Below the pieces are notes generated by a model, which saw only the letters and a program-made list of their open reading frames with translations, was not told the origin of the DNA and ran no database searches. This document shows positions 8,165-16,392 of a DNA stretch of 64,000 nucleotides, one piece after another. The stretch is from Cellulomonas sp. KH9. GTDB lineage: Bacteria > Actinomycetota > Actinomycetes > Actinomycetales > Cellulomonadaceae. The position numbers were made by a program, and so were the translations under genes. The DNA lies in contig NZ_FOSE01000006.1 in assembly GCF_900114185.1 (NCBI RefSeq), forward strand, positions 60,363 to 124,362. The letters are read 5' to 3'. How positions within the stretch are numbered: the stretch's first letter is position 1; each line of letters opens with the position of its first letter.

Positions 8165-9280
8165 TCAGCGCCGGGCGGACTCCAGCCGGTACGGCACGAC
8201 CTCGCCCACCCCCGGCAGCTCCCGGGCGGGCTGCTCGGTGAGGCGGAAGCGCGGGTCGCCGCCCAGCACCTGCGCCGTGGCCGCGTCGACCAGCACCGAG
8301 CTGGGGTCCGCGACGTCCGTGAGGCGGGCCGCGAGGTTGACGCTCGGCCCGAAGACGTCACCGAACCGGGACAGCACCCTGCCCCAGACCAGTCCCACCC
8401 GCACGGGGGTGACCCCCCGCGCGCCCTCCGCCAGCCCGCCGGCGCCCTTCGCGGCCTCGACGTCCAGCGACGTCCCGAAGGCGTCGGCGAGGCCCAGGGC
8501 GACCGCAGCCCCCACCCCGGGGGTGTCGGCGATGAAGAGCACCGCGTCCCCGATCGTCTTGACGACCCGCCCACCGGCCCCGACGACCACGTCCCGCGCG
8601 GCGGTCTCGAAGCGCTGGACGAAGTGCGACAGGTCCGTGGAGCCCAGGCCGGCGGTGCGCCGGGTGAACGAGACCATGTCCGCGAACCCGACCGCGCGGG
8701 CGAGCGGCAGCAGGTTGCCGTCGGTCGCCACGTCCCGCAGGTGACCGAACTCGGCCGCGTAGCGGTCGGCCACGGCGGCGAGCTGGCGGCGGTAGGAGTG
8801 CAGCAGCTGCTGCTCGAGCAGCGGGGCGAGGTCCCGCAGCCGGTCGAGCACCAGCAGGCGGGCGGACGTGTCGTCCAGCCCGAAGCGCGTCTCCATGTCC
8901 TCGACCAGCGCCTCGACCTGCCACAGCGCCAGCCGGTCGGAGGTGTGCCCCAACGACCGGATCACGGTCACGACCGTGGAGGGCTCGAGCCCGTGCTCCT
9001 CGATCAGCGCCCGCGCGAGGGCCAGCGCCTGCGCGTCCCGCTCGGTGAACATGACCTCGTCGTCGCCGCTGCTCGGCAGCCCGAGGGTGCGCCAGAAGAT
9101 CCGCACCACCTCGAGCTCGATGCCCGTGCGACGTGCCAGGTCGCGCGCGCTCAGCGTGCGCGGACCGCCCAGGAGCAGCTCGTCGAGGGCCTCGGTGGTC
9201 CCCGTCGGCGGGGCAGGACGCGGCTGCTCGTCGGGCGCACCGGCCCCGGGCCGCCCGCTGTCCCGCACACCTCCCGGCAC
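8165..9280 (-). CDS. Class III adenylate cyclase with Rv1264-like regulatory N-terminus
   Basis: 371 residues. Residues about 28-175 form an all-helical region (DLARRTGIELEVVRIFWRTL and following) resembling the pH-sensing autoinhibitory domain of Mycobacterium tuberculosis Rv1264. Residues about 190-365 are the cyclase homology domain with a complete catalytic set: metal Asp201 (FADMVSF) and Asp245 (KTIGDAV), ATP-specifying Lys241 and Asp308, transition-state Asn315 and Arg319 (GPSVNLAARL). It should make cAMP from ATP as a homodimer in the cytoplasm. Starts at a GTG with a leaderless promoter, 15 nt after the birA stop. CRP/GlxR-type palindromes upstream of gltA and near sdhC in this window are plausible downstream targets of its product. 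pH sensing is inferred from homology only. Confidence 0.92.
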   Translation of the reverse strand: MPGGVRDSGRPGAGAPDEQPRPAPPTGTTEALDELLLGGPRTLSARDLARRTGIELEVVRIFWRTLGLPSSGDDEVMFTERDAQALALARALIEEHGLEPSTVVTVIRSLGHTSDRLALWQVEALVEDMETRFGLDDTSARLLVLDRLRDLAPLLEQQLLHSYRRQLAAVADRYAAEFGHLRDVATDGNLLPLARAVGFADMVSFTRRTAGLGSTDLSHFVQRFETAARDVVVGAGGRVVKTIGDAVLFIADTPGVGAAVALGLADAFGTSLDVEAAKGAGGLAEGARGVTPVRVGLVWGRVLSRFGDVFGPSVNLAARLTDVADPSSVLVDAATAQVLGGDPRFRLTEQPARELPGVGEVVPYRLESARR

Positions 9281-9287
9281 GGGTCGT

Positions 9288-9293
9288 AGCCTA
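9288..9293 (-). promoter_or_regulatory. -10 element TAGGCT, leaderless promoter of the cyclase gene
   Basis: On the minus strand TAGGCT ends 7 nt before the GTG at 9280. The element lies between the birA stop and the cyclase start, so the cyclase can be transcribed independently of birA. Confidence 0.65.
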
Positions 9294-9295
9294 GT

Positions 9296-10165
9296 TCACG
9301 ACCCTGTGTCCCCCATCACCCGCAGGTGCGCGACGTCCCCGGCGAGCACCCGCCGCCCGACGCCCTGCGCGTCGCGGACCAGCAGCGCGCCGTCGTCGTC
9401 CAGCCCGGTCGCGGTGCCCGTGAGCACGTCACCGCCGGGCAGCTCCACCCGCACGGGCCGTCCGACGGTGGAGCACACGGAGGCGACCTCGTCCACGAGG
9501 CCCGCGGCGACGGCGTCACCGTCGTGCTCGACCCAGCGGCGCGCGACCTGGTCCAGCGCGCCGACCAGCGCGACCAGCAGGCTCGCGCGGTCCGCCGACC
9601 GGGCCCCGGCCAGGGCGAGGGACGTCGCCCACGGCACGGGCAGCTCGTCGCGGGACTGGTCGACGTTGAGCCCGATCCCGACGGCGACGCCCTGCACCTG
9701 CGGCACCGCCTGCGCCAGCACGCCGGCGACCTTGCGGGCGGTGCCCCAGCCGTCGAGCGACTCGACGTCCTCACCGAGCTCGACCAGCACGTCGTTGGGC
9801 CACTTGAGGACCGCCCGCACACCGGCCGTCGCCCGCAGCGCGCGCACCGCACCCAGCCCGGCCAGCAGCGGCAGCCACCCGTACGTCGCGGGGCCCGAGC
9901 GCGGACGGGCGACGAACGTGCAGGTCAGCGCGGCCCTCGCGGGGGACGTCCAGGTGCGTCCCGCGCGGCCGTGGCCGGCGACCTGGTGCTCGGTGACCAG
10001 CAGGCTCGCGTGCGGCCAGGCGTCGGGGTCGTCGCGCAGGCCGGCCACGACGTCGTCGTTGGTGGACCCGGTCTCCGGCACCACGTCGAGGCGGGCCAGC
10101 GGTCCGGCGGGGGCGAGCAGCAGCTCACGCAGCGCGGCGACCTGCAGGGGCGGGCGGTCGGTCAT
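9296..10165 (-). CDS. birA: Biotin--[acetyl-CoA-carboxylase] ligase
   Basis: 289 residues from the ATG at 10165; an ATG a few bases upstream is out of frame and stops at once. Conserved biotin-protein ligase elements are STNDDV, GHGRAGRTW (the biotinyl-AMP loop), the substrate Lys in LKWPNDVLV, and KVAGVL, plus a C-terminal SH3-like domain (GRRVLAGDVAHLR). There is no N-terminal helix-turn-helix, so this is the monofunctional class that biotinylates but does not repress. It makes biotinyl-5'-AMP and transfers biotin to the carrier lysine; the obvious target is Lys569 of AccA encoded at 16.4-18.2 kb. It is divergent from accD, fitting a biotin-dependent carboxylase cluster. Confidence 0.95.
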   Translation of the reverse strand: MTDRPPLQVAALRELLLAPAGPLARLDVVPETGSTNDDVVAGLRDDPDAWPHASLLVTEHQVAGHGRAGRTWTSPARAALTCTFVARPRSGPATYGWLPLLAGLGAVRALRATAGVRAVLKWPNDVLVELGEDVESLDGWGTARKVAGVLAQAVPQVQGVAVGIGLNVDQSRDELPVPWATSLALAGARSADRASLLVALVGALDQVARRWVEHDGDAVAAGLVDEVASVCSTVGRPVRVELPGGDVLTGTATGLDDDGALLVRDAQGVGRRVLAGDVAHLRVMGDTGS

Positions 10166-10280
10166 CGCGCCATCATGTCCCAGCCCCCCGCACCCGCGCC
10201 CCACGAGCCGCGTGGCGGGGGGGGTGCGCGTGCCGGGCACGGGGTGGCGCGGGGCGCGGACGCGCGAGGCGGCGCGGCGC

Positions 10281-10312
10281 GTGGCACGGCGGCACGGCGG
10301 CACGGCGGCACG
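10281..10312. repeat. Four tandem copies of an 8-bp unit
   Basis: Three exact GGCACGGC copies and a fourth ending in A, in the birA-accD intergenic region. An 8-bp period would disrupt a reading frame, which fits non-coding DNA. Confidence 0.8.
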
Positions 10313-10365
10313 GAGGCGCGAGGCGCGTGCTGCGAGCACGGGGACGCACGGCGCGGACGCCCGGT

Positions 10366-10380
10366 TGTGGGGTCCCCACA
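10366..10380. promoter_or_regulatory. Inverted repeat TGTGGGG-T-CCCCACA upstream of accD
   Basis: Seven-base perfect arms around one central base, about 60 bp upstream of the accD -10 element. A second perfect palindrome lies closer to the promoter. Together they look like operator half-sites for an unidentified regulator. Confidence 0.45.
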
Positions 10381-10421
10381 GCGGTCCGCCACCAACACGG
10401 TCGGCGGGGTGCACGGTGCTG

Positions 10422-10433
10422 GTGGACGTCCAC
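10422..10433. promoter_or_regulatory. Perfect palindrome GTGGACGTCCAC in the accD promoter spacer
   Basis: A 12-bp palindrome ending 3 bp before the -10 hexamer TAGCCT of accD, where a bound repressor would block RNA polymerase. No regulator gene adjoins it. Confidence 0.5.
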
Positions 10434-10436
10434 AAC

Positions 10437-10442
10437 TAGCCT
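10437..10442 (+). promoter_or_regulatory. -10 element TAGCCT, leaderless promoter of accD
   Basis: TAGCCT ends 6 nt before the GTG at 10449, and no ribosome-binding site lies between. Confidence 0.65.
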
Positions 10443-10448
10443 CGTCGG

Positions 10449-12089
10449 GTGACCCAGGACGACCCCACCGCGCGACCCGGCCCCACGGACCCCGCCCCGA
10501 CGGGCCCCGCCGCACCGGCCCGCACCACCGCCGGCCTGCTCGACGACCTGCGCGCGCGCCGCGCGGCCGCCGTCGACGTCGCCGAGCAGAAGGCCGCGGC
10601 CAAGCAGCACGCCCGCGGTCGCAAGACCGCCCGCGAGCGCATCGAGGCGCTGCTGGACCCCGGCTCGTTCGTCGAGCTCGACGCGTTCGTCCGGCACCGC
10701 TCCACCAACTTCGGCCTGGCCGACCGCCGCGTGGCGGGCGACGGCGTCGTCGTCGGCCACGGCACGGTCGAGGGGCGGCCGGTCTGCGTGTACTCGCAGG
10801 ACTTCACCGTCTTCGGGGGGTCGCTGGGCGAGGTGCACGGGCAGAAGATCACCAAGGTGATGGACCTCGCGCTGCGGACCGGGGTGCCGCTGGTGGGCAT
10901 CAGCGACGGCGGCGGCGCCCGCATCCAGGAGGGCGTCGCGGGCCTGACCCAGTTCGCCGAGATCTTCCGTCGCAACGTCGCGGCCTCGGGCGTGATCCCG
11001 CAGATCAGCCTGATCCTCGGGCCGTCGGCGGGCGGGGCGGTGTACTCCCCCGCGCTGACCGACTTCATCGTCATGGCGGACGGCACCTCGAACATGTTCA
11101 TCACCGGCCCGGACGTGATCCGCGCCGTCACGGGCGAGGACGTGGGCTTCGAGGAGCTGGGCGGCGCGACGACGCACTCGACCCGCTCCGGCGTCGCGCA
11201 CTACATGGCCTCGGACGAGGACGACGCGATCGACTGGGTGCGCACCCTGCTGGCGTACCTGCCGACCAACAACCTGGCCGACCCGCCGGCCTACGCGCAC
11301 GAGGCCGACCTGGAGCCGTCCGACGAGGACCTCGCGCTCGACACGCTGGTCCCGGACTCGGACAGCCAGCCGTACGACATGCACACGGTCATCGAGACGG
11401 TGCTCGACGACGACAGCTTCCTCGAGGTGCAGTCGCTGTACGCGCAGAACGTCGTGGTCGGGTTCGGCCACGTCGAGGGCCAGCCGGTGGGCGTCGTGGC
11501 GAACCAGCCGATGCACATGGCGGGCACGCTCGACATCAACGCGGCGGAGAAGGCCGCGCGCTTCGTGCGCACGTGCGACGCCTTCGGGGTCCCCGTGCTG
11601 ACGTTCGTCGACGTCCCCGGGTTCCTGCCCGGTACCGACCAGGAGTGGAACGGCATCATCCGGCGCGGCGCGAAGCTGATCTTCGCGTACGCGGAGGCAA
11701 CGGTCCCGCTGGTCACGGTCATCACGCGCAAGGCCTACGGCGGCGCGTACATCGTCATGGGCTCCAAGCAGCTGGGCGCGGACGTGAACCTCGCCTGGCC
11801 GACCGCGCAGATCGCCGTCATGGGCGCCGGCGGGGCGGTGAACATCCTGCAGCGCGGCGCGCTGCAGACCGTGGCGCAGGCCGGTGGCGACGTCGAGGCG
11901 GAGCGGCGCCGCCTGACCGCCGAGTACGAGGACGCGATCGTGAACCCGTGGGACGCGGCCGACCGCGGCTACGTGGACGACGTCATCGAGCCCTCGGCGA
12001 CCCGCGCCCAGGTGGTGCGGTCCCTGCGGCTGCTGCGCACCAAGCGTGCGAGTCTGCCGCCCAAGAAGCACGGCAACATCCCGCTGTGA
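10449..12089 (+). CDS. accD: Acyl-CoA carboxylase beta (carboxyltransferase) subunit, propionyl-CoA type
   Basis: 546 residues of the AccD5/PccB family. It has the two crotonase-fold halves of a biotin-dependent carboxyltransferase: oxyanion-hole glycines in [11 protein letters not shown] and [13 protein letters not shown] in the N-half, and [15 protein letters not shown] in the C-half, ending with the typical KKHGNIPL tail. It transfers CO2 from carboxybiotin on AccA to acetyl- or propionyl-CoA, giving malonyl- or methylmalonyl-CoA for fatty-acid and odd-chain metabolism. It forms the 5' end of a tight unit: the next gene starts 11 nt later and accE overlaps that one by 4 nt. Two palindromes upstream suggest regulation. 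Acetyl versus propionyl preference cannot be read from sequence alone. Confidence 0.95.
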   Translation: MTQDDPTARPGPTDPAPTGPAAPARTTAGLLDDLRARRAAAVDVAEQKAAAKQHARGRKTARERIEALLDPGSFVELDAFVRHRSTNFGLADRRVAGDGVVVGHGTVEGRPVCVYSQDFTVFGGSLGEVHGQKITKVMDLALRTGVPLVGISDGGGARIQEGVAGLTQFAEIFRRNVAASGVIPQISLILGPSAGGAVYSPALTDFIVMADGTSNMFITGPDVIRAVTGEDVGFEELGGATTHSTRSGVAHYMASDEDDAIDWVRTLLAYLPTNNLADPPAYAHEADLEPSDEDLALDTLVPDSDSQPYDMHTVIETVLDDDSFLEVQSLYAQNVVVGFGHVEGQPVGVVANQPMHMAGTLDINAAEKAARFVRTCDAFGVPVLTFVDVPGFLPGTDQEWNGIIRRGAKLIFAYAEATVPLVTVITRKAYGGAYIVMGSKQLGADVNLAWPTAQIAVMGAGGAVNILQRGALQTVAQAGGDVEAERRRLTAEYEDAIVNPWDAADRGYVDDVIEPSATRAQVVRSLRLLRTKRASLPPKKHGNIPL

Positions 12090-12099
12090 GGAGCCCGGC

Positions 12100-12651
12100 A
12101 TGAGCGAGCACGAGCACGACCACCCCGACGAGCACGACCCGGCGTCGCACGGCCGCGAGCCGCTGGCGGGCGTGGACGCCCGCGACCTGCACGCCACGGT
12201 GGACGAGCTCGCCGAGGCGCTGCACGCGTACGTCGAGACGGCGGTGGGCGTGCGGGCCGAGTTCGGCGCGCGCGAGGCGGACGAGGACCCGCGGGTCCTG
12301 GCGCTCGAGGGCCGGGTGGGCACGCTCAACGCCCGCCTGTACGACCTGCTGCACGCGCGGCTCGGGCTGCACGCCGACCTGACCGGCATGACCTGGGACG
12401 ACGCCGACGCCGACGCGGACGCCCCCGTCGCACCGGGTGACCACGACACGTTCCACCTGGGGTTCGTCGTCGAGCTGCCGTCGACCGTCAGCGACCTCAC
12501 GCTCGACGCCGTCATCGACCTCGTCGACGACGGCGGTGCGCAGATCGCCCACACCCTGACGGAGCGGGGCTACGTCGTGGGCGAGTGGGGCGCGGGGCGT
12601 GGCACCCCCGTGCTGCTGGACGACGAGGACGACGACGAGGACGACCTGTGA
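12100..12651 (+). CDS. Hypothetical His/Asp-rich protein between accD and accE
   Basis: 183 residues, unrecognised. Its ATG follows GAGGAG embedded in the end of accD. The N-terminal 20 residues are rich in His, Asp and Glu (SEHEHDHPDEHD), a possible metal-binding tail. Residues about 25-105 look helical (TVDELAEALHAYVETAVGV; LNARLYDLLHARLGL). Residues about 120-165 read like a small alpha/beta domain (HLGFVVELPSTVSDLTLDAVIDLV), and the C-terminus is a run of Asp/Glu. The stop overlaps the accE start (GTGA), implying coupled translation with the epsilon subunit. Position suggests an accessory role for the carboxylase, but that is inference from context only. Confidence 0.8.
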   Translation: MSEHEHDHPDEHDPASHGREPLAGVDARDLHATVDELAEALHAYVETAVGVRAEFGAREADEDPRVLALEGRVGTLNARLYDLLHARLGLHADLTGMTWDDADADADAPVAPGDHDTFHLGFVVELPSTVSDLTLDAVIDLVDDGGAQIAHTLTERGYVVGEWGAGRGTPVLLDDEDDDEDDL

Positions 12652-12905
12652 CCACCGGGCAGGAGCCCGCCACGGCGGTGCGGGTCGACCCGCACGTGCA
12701 GGTGGTGCGCGGGACGCCCGACGACGTGGAGCTCGCCGCGCTCGTGGCCGGCCTGGTCGCGGCGAGCGCGCACCACGCCGCACCCGCGTCGGACACCGAC
12801 GGCGCCGCCCGGTCGGCCCGGGCGCGCTGGACCGCCCCCCGGCCGCGCGCCGGTGCGCTGCCCGGCCGCGGGCCCGACGCGTGGCGCTGGAGCCTGCACC
12901 CCTGA
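12648..12905 (+). CDS. accE: Acyl-CoA carboxylase epsilon subunit
   Basis: 85 residues from a GTG that overlaps the preceding stop by 4 nt. The family hallmarks are an N-terminal VVRGTPDDVELAALVAGL strand-helix motif, a variable middle, and a C-terminal aromatic end (DAWRWSLHP). Epsilon subunits of actinobacterial acyl-CoA carboxylases bind the beta hexamer and raise activity of the alpha-beta complex. Position downstream of accD supports the call. The middle section (about 50-75) is Arg/Pro/Ala-rich and not conserved. Only this short protein and the 183-residue gene separate accD from the unrelated DUF885 gene. Confidence 0.85.
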   Translation: MTTGQEPATAVRVDPHVQVVRGTPDDVELAALVAGLVAASAHHAAPASDTDGAARSARARWTAPRPRAGALPGRGPDAWRWSLHP

Positions 12906-12963
12906 CGTCGCGGCGGGCACCACCCCGCCCACCGACCCCCTGGGAGCGCGCGACGCCCCGCCG

Positions 12964-12969
12964 TAGGGT
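12964..12969 (+). promoter_or_regulatory. -10 element TAGGGT, leaderless promoter of the DUF885 gene
   Basis: TAGGGT ends 7 nt before the GTG at 12977, and no ribosome-binding site is present. This favours the 12977 start over upstream in-frame codons. Confidence 0.65.
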
Positions 12970-12976
12970 GGCCCGG

Positions 12977-14677
12977 GTGACGACACCAGCGCCCGCGTCC
13001 CGCCCCACCAGCCCCGTCGACGCCGTCGCCGACGCCTACGTGACGGCGCTCGCCCGGCTCGACCCGATCAGCGCCACGCAGCTGGGCGTCCTGGGGCACG
13101 ACCGCGAGCTCACGGACTTCTCGCCGGAGGCGTCCGCGGAGCGCGCCGACCGCGCCCGCTCGACGCTGCTCGCCCTCGAGGGCCTGTCCCCCGCGGACGC
13201 CGTCGACGAGGTCACGGTGGCGGCCATGCACTGGTCGCTGCGCACCGGCATCGACCTGCAGGACGCCGGTGAGAACGACCGCATGCTCAACAACCTGGCC
13301 TCGCCGTCGCAGCAGGTGGCCGAGGTGTTCGACCTCATGCCCACCGACAGCGAGCAGGCGTGGGACGACGTCGCCGCGCGGCTCGCCCGGGTGCCCGCGT
13401 CGCTGGCCTCGTACGTGACGGCCCTGCGGGCCGCGGCCGCGCGGGGCGACGTCGCCGCCGTGCGCCAGGTGGAGGCCGTGATCGGGCAGGCCCGGGAGGC
13501 GGCGCACCCCGAGTCGTCTCCGTTCACGCGACTGGTCCGGGGTGCGGACGCCCGCCGCGTGCTGGGCGACGACCACCCGCTGCACGCCGACCTGGAGCGC
13601 GGGGCGGCCGCGGCCCGGGCCGCGTACGGCGACCTGGCGCAGGTGCTCGCGGACGAGCTGGCGCCCGTCGCCCCCGAGGCCGACGCCGTGGGCCGTGAGC
13701 GCTACGCGCTGTGGTCGCGCCACCACCTGGGCGCCGACGTGGACCTCGACGAGACGTACGCCTGGGGCCTGGAGGAGCTGGCCCGCGTGCAGGCCGAGCA
13801 GACCGAGGTCGCGGCGCAGGTCGCCGGCCCCGGTGCGACCGTCGAGCAGGCCGCGGCGCTGCTCGACGCGGACCCCGACCGTCAGCTCGCGAGCACCGAC
13901 GCGCTGCGCGGCTGGATGCAGGCGACGTCCGACGCAGCGATCGAGGCGCTCGACGGCACGCACTTCGACATCCCTGCGCCGGTCCGCACGCTGGAGTGCC
14001 GTATCGCGCCGTCGAGCACGGGCGCGATCTACTACACGGGGCCCAGCGACGACTTCGCGCGCCCGGGTCGGATGTGGTGGTCGGTGCCGCCGGACGTCAC
14101 GTCGTTCTCGACGTGGCGCGAGCGCACGACCGTCTACCACGAGGGCGTCCCCGGGCACCACCTGCAGATCGCGCAGGCCGTCTTCGAGCGCGCCACGCTC
14201 AACTCGTGGCGCCGGCTCGTCGCCTGGACGTCGGGCCACGGGGAGGGCTGGGCGCTGTACGCCGAGCGCCTCATGGCCGACCTCGGGTTCCTCGACGACC
14301 CGGGCGACCGGCTCGGCATGCTCGACGGCCAGCGGCTGCGCGCGGCGCGAGTCGTGTTCGACCTGGGGATGCACCTGGGCCTGCCGGCCCCGGCCGAGGT
14401 GGGGACGTGGACCCCGCAGTCCGGCTGGGAGTTCCTGCTCGCGAACGTGCAGATGCCGGAGTCGTTCGTGCGGTTCGAGTACACCCGCTACCTGGGCTGG
14501 CCGGGTCAGGCGCCGTCGTACAAGGTCGGGCAGCGGCTGTGGGAGCAGTACCGCGACGCGGCGCGTGCCGACGCCGCCGCGCGCGGCCGGGTGTTCGACC
14601 TGCGTGACTTCCACGCCCGCGCGCTCTCGCTCGGGTCGGTGCCGCTGGCGGTGCTGCCGACGGCGCTCACGTCCTGA
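12977..14677 (+). CDS. DUF885 family protein, putative zinc metallopeptidase
   Basis: 566 residues, all-helical in appearance, of the DUF885 family. The metal motif is VYHEGVPGHHLQ (His388, Glu389, His394/395), followed by SGHGEGWALYAERLM where the second Glu would complete a gluzincin-like site. The C-terminal FEYTRYLGWPGQAPSYKVG segment is also characteristic. No signal peptide is seen, so it is probably cytoplasmic. Family members are annotated as putative carboxypeptidase-like or dipeptidyl hydrolases, with few tested. Substrate unknown here. It is a monocistronic leaderless gene, separated by a hairpin from the convergent VKOR gene. Confidence 0.9.
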   Translation: MTTPAPASRPTSPVDAVADAYVTALARLDPISATQLGVLGHDRELTDFSPEASAERADRARSTLLALEGLSPADAVDEVTVAAMHWSLRTGIDLQDAGENDRMLNNLASPSQQVAEVFDLMPTDSEQAWDDVAARLARVPASLASYVTALRAAAARGDVAAVRQVEAVIGQAREAAHPESSPFTRLVRGADARRVLGDDHPLHADLERGAAAARAAYGDLAQVLADELAPVAPEADAVGRERYALWSRHHLGADVDLDETYAWGLEELARVQAEQTEVAAQVAGPGATVEQAAALLDADPDRQLASTDALRGWMQATSDAAIEALDGTHFDIPAPVRTLECRIAPSSTGAIYYTGPSDDFARPGRMWWSVPPDVTSFSTWRERTTVYHEGVPGHHLQIAQAVFERATLNSWRRLVAWTSGHGEGWALYAERLMADLGFLDDPGDRLGMLDGQRLRAARVVFDLGMHLGLPAPAEVGTWTPQSGWEFLLANVQMPESFVRFEYTRYLGWPGQAPSYKVGQRLWEQYRDAARADAAARGRVFDLRDFHARALSLGSVPLAVLPTALTS

Positions 14678-14684
14678 CGCGTGC

Positions 14685-14714
14685 CGGTGGGGGCGGGCGC
14701 ACCCGCCCCCACCG
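14685..14714. terminator. 13-bp bidirectional hairpin terminator
   Basis: Arms CGGTGGGGGCGGG and the exact complement around a 4-nt loop (CGCA), between the convergent DUF885 and VKOR genes (8 and 7 nt from their stops). It would serve both strands. Confidence 0.8.
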
Positions 14715-14720
14715 CACCGC

Positions 14721-15431
14721 TCAGAGCAGCGTCCAGCCGTACTTGGCGAAGACGACGGCGACGAAGAGCACCAGCACGGCCACGGTGACGAACCAGTCGT
14801 TGCCGGACGCGACGAACCGCCGGCCCCACGGCCCGGCGCGGCCGGGCAGGTTCAGGTGGCCGTCGCGCACGTTGACGCGGGTGAGGCCCGCCCACACCAG
14901 GGTCGTGGTGGCGGTGATCAGCAGGCACCAGGGGCACAGGGCGCCGATGACGAAGAACGACTGCTGGAACAGCCACCAGGCGAACACCAGCCCGGCCGTG
15001 TAGACCGCCTGCGCGCTGAGCATGAACCACCGCGGGAAGACGACGCCGCCGATCATCGCCACCGCGACGGTGATGACGATCGCCTCGGCCGCGATGCCCA
15101 GGAACGCGTTGGGGAAGCCGAACAGCTCCGCCTGCCAGCTGGCCCCGACCTTGCCGCACGAGATGACCGAGTTGAGGTCGCAGCTCAGCGTCGCCGTCGT
15201 GCTGGTGGCCTTCGCCACCGCGATGGGGATCGCCTCGTACGACAGCACGAACGACGTGTAGAGGCCGATGAGACCCGAGACGAGCATCTCGATCGCCGTG
15301 CGTCGCCGCCACGCCGGGGGCGCGGGCTCGAGCAGGTCCGGGTCGTCGGGCAGGCCGAGCTCGTCGTCGAGCACGTCGTCGTGCTCCGGCTCGGCGACGT
15401 CACCGTCGCGCACGCCCCTGGTCGTGTCCAT
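14721..15431 (-). CDS. Vitamin K epoxide reductase (VKOR) family membrane protein
   Basis: 236 residues starting at the ATG at 15431, 8 nt after GAGGAGG; an ATG at 15455 is also in frame but lacks a ribosome-binding site. After an acidic N-terminus of about 50 residues come five likely membrane helices. The VKOR loop cysteines are in CDLNSVISCGKV and the redox-active CxxC is ALCPWCLL. The protein should re-oxidise a DsbA-like or other thiol partner using menaquinone, driving disulfide formation in exported proteins; VKOR replaces DsbB in most actinobacteria. No thioredoxin-like partner adjoins it. Divergent from maf. Strong family call; partner unknown. Confidence 0.93.
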   Translation of the reverse strand: MDTTRGVRDGDVAEPEHDDVLDDELGLPDDPDLLEPAPPAWRRRTAIEMLVSGLIGLYTSFVLSYEAIPIAVAKATSTTATLSCDLNSVISCGKVGASWQAELFGFPNAFLGIAAEAIVITVAVAMIGGVVFPRWFMLSAQAVYTAGLVFAWWLFQQSFFVIGALCPWCLLITATTTLVWAGLTRVNVRDGHLNLPGRAGPWGRRFVASGNDWFVTVAVLVLFVAVVFAKYGWTLL

Positions 15432-15563
15432 CACCGTGGCCTCCTCGCCCTGCATCCGGTGCGCCATTCTGCCCTGCACACCTGGGTGCCACGCAGGTCC
15501 CACGTCCCGCGCCCACGCGGGGCCGTGGGCGCGGGCGGCGCGGCCCGCGCGGGAGCGGGCCGT

Positions 15564-15569
15564 TAGGGT
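15564..15569 (+). promoter_or_regulatory. -10 element TAGGGT, leaderless promoter of maf
   Basis: TAGGGT ends 6 nt before the GTG at 15576; no ribosome-binding site. Confidence 0.65.
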
Positions 15570-15575
15570 CGGGCC

Positions 15576-16238
15576 GTGACCCGCCTGCTGCTCGCCTCCG
15601 CCTCCCCCGCCCGCCGCGCGAGCCTCACCGCTGCCGGCCTGGCCCCGCTGGTCGCCGTGTCCGGCGTGGACGAGGACGCGGTCCTCGCCGCGGCCCGCGA
15701 GCGCTTCGGCGACCTGGAGCCGGCGGACGCGGTGCTCGTGCTCGCGCAGGCCAAGGCGGAGGACGTGGCCCGGCGTCTCGACGAGCTCGACGTCGAGGGC
15801 TGGCAGGACGAGGACGTCGTCGTGCTGGGCTGCGACTCGATGCTCGAGCTCGACGGCGAGGTGCTCGGCAAGCCGGTCGACGCGCAGGACGCGGTGGCCC
15901 GCTGGCAGGCCATGCGCGGGCGCAGCGGCGTGCTGCACACGGGCCACTGGCTGGTCGACGAGCGCGACCCGGCCGACGGCGGCACGCGGGCGACGCTCGG
16001 CGCGACCGCCTCGACCGTCGTGCACTTCGCGGACCTCTCGGACGACGAGATCGCGGCGTACGTCGCGACGCGAGAGCCGCTGACCGTGGCCGGCGCCTTC
16101 ACGATCGACGGTCTCGGCGGACCGTTCGTCGAGCGCATCGAGGGCGACCACCACACCGTCGTCGGCGTGAGCCTGCCCCTGCTGCGCCACCTGCTGGCGG
16201 ACATCGACCTCACCGTCCCCGCGCTCTGGCAGCGCTGA
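15576..16238 (+). CDS. maf: Maf-like nucleoside triphosphate pyrophosphatase
   Basis: 220 residues. The N-terminal LLLASASPARRASL loop is the Maf phosphate-binding signature (S-x-S-P-R). Later come GCDSMLELDGEVLGKP with the catalytic Asp and VAGAFTIDGLGGPFVERIEGD. Maf proteins hydrolyse non-canonical or damaged nucleotides (for example modified UTP or dTTP) to the monophosphate and pyrophosphate, acting in house-cleaning and affecting septation when over-expressed. In actinobacteria maf commonly sits next to the acyl-CoA carboxylase alpha gene, as it does here. Slightly longer than the usual 190-200 residues because of an acidic insert near residues 35-80. Confidence 0.93.
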   Translation: MTRLLLASASPARRASLTAAGLAPLVAVSGVDEDAVLAAARERFGDLEPADAVLVLAQAKAEDVARRLDELDVEGWQDEDVVVLGCDSMLELDGEVLGKPVDAQDAVARWQAMRGRSGVLHTGHWLVDERDPADGGTRATLGATASTVVHFADLSDDEIAAYVATREPLTVAGAFTIDGLGGPFVERIEGDHHTVVGVSLPLLRHLLADIDLTVPALWQR

Positions 16239-16381
16239 CCGCACCGCACGCGGGCGCGTCCCGCCCGCCGTCGGCGCGCGCGGTGGTGGGTTCCTACAAG
16301 GTGCCCGCGCAGGGCTTGGGGGTTGCCCCAGTCTTGCGACGCGGGCCCGCGACGCAGCCAGGACCTGCGACTCTGGCGCGC

Positions 16382-16387
16382 TACCGT
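16382..16387 (+). promoter_or_regulatory. -10 element TACCGT, leaderless promoter of accA
   Basis: TACCGT ends 5 nt before the GTG at 16393. No ribosome-binding site is seen in the 154-bp upstream interval near the start. Confidence 0.6.
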
Positions 16388-16392
16388 GAGCC

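Noticed and set aside
10281..10312. Regulatory meaning of the 8-bp repeats near birA
   Set aside because: Looks like simple slippage in a G+C-rich spacer; no symmetry and no promoter overlap.
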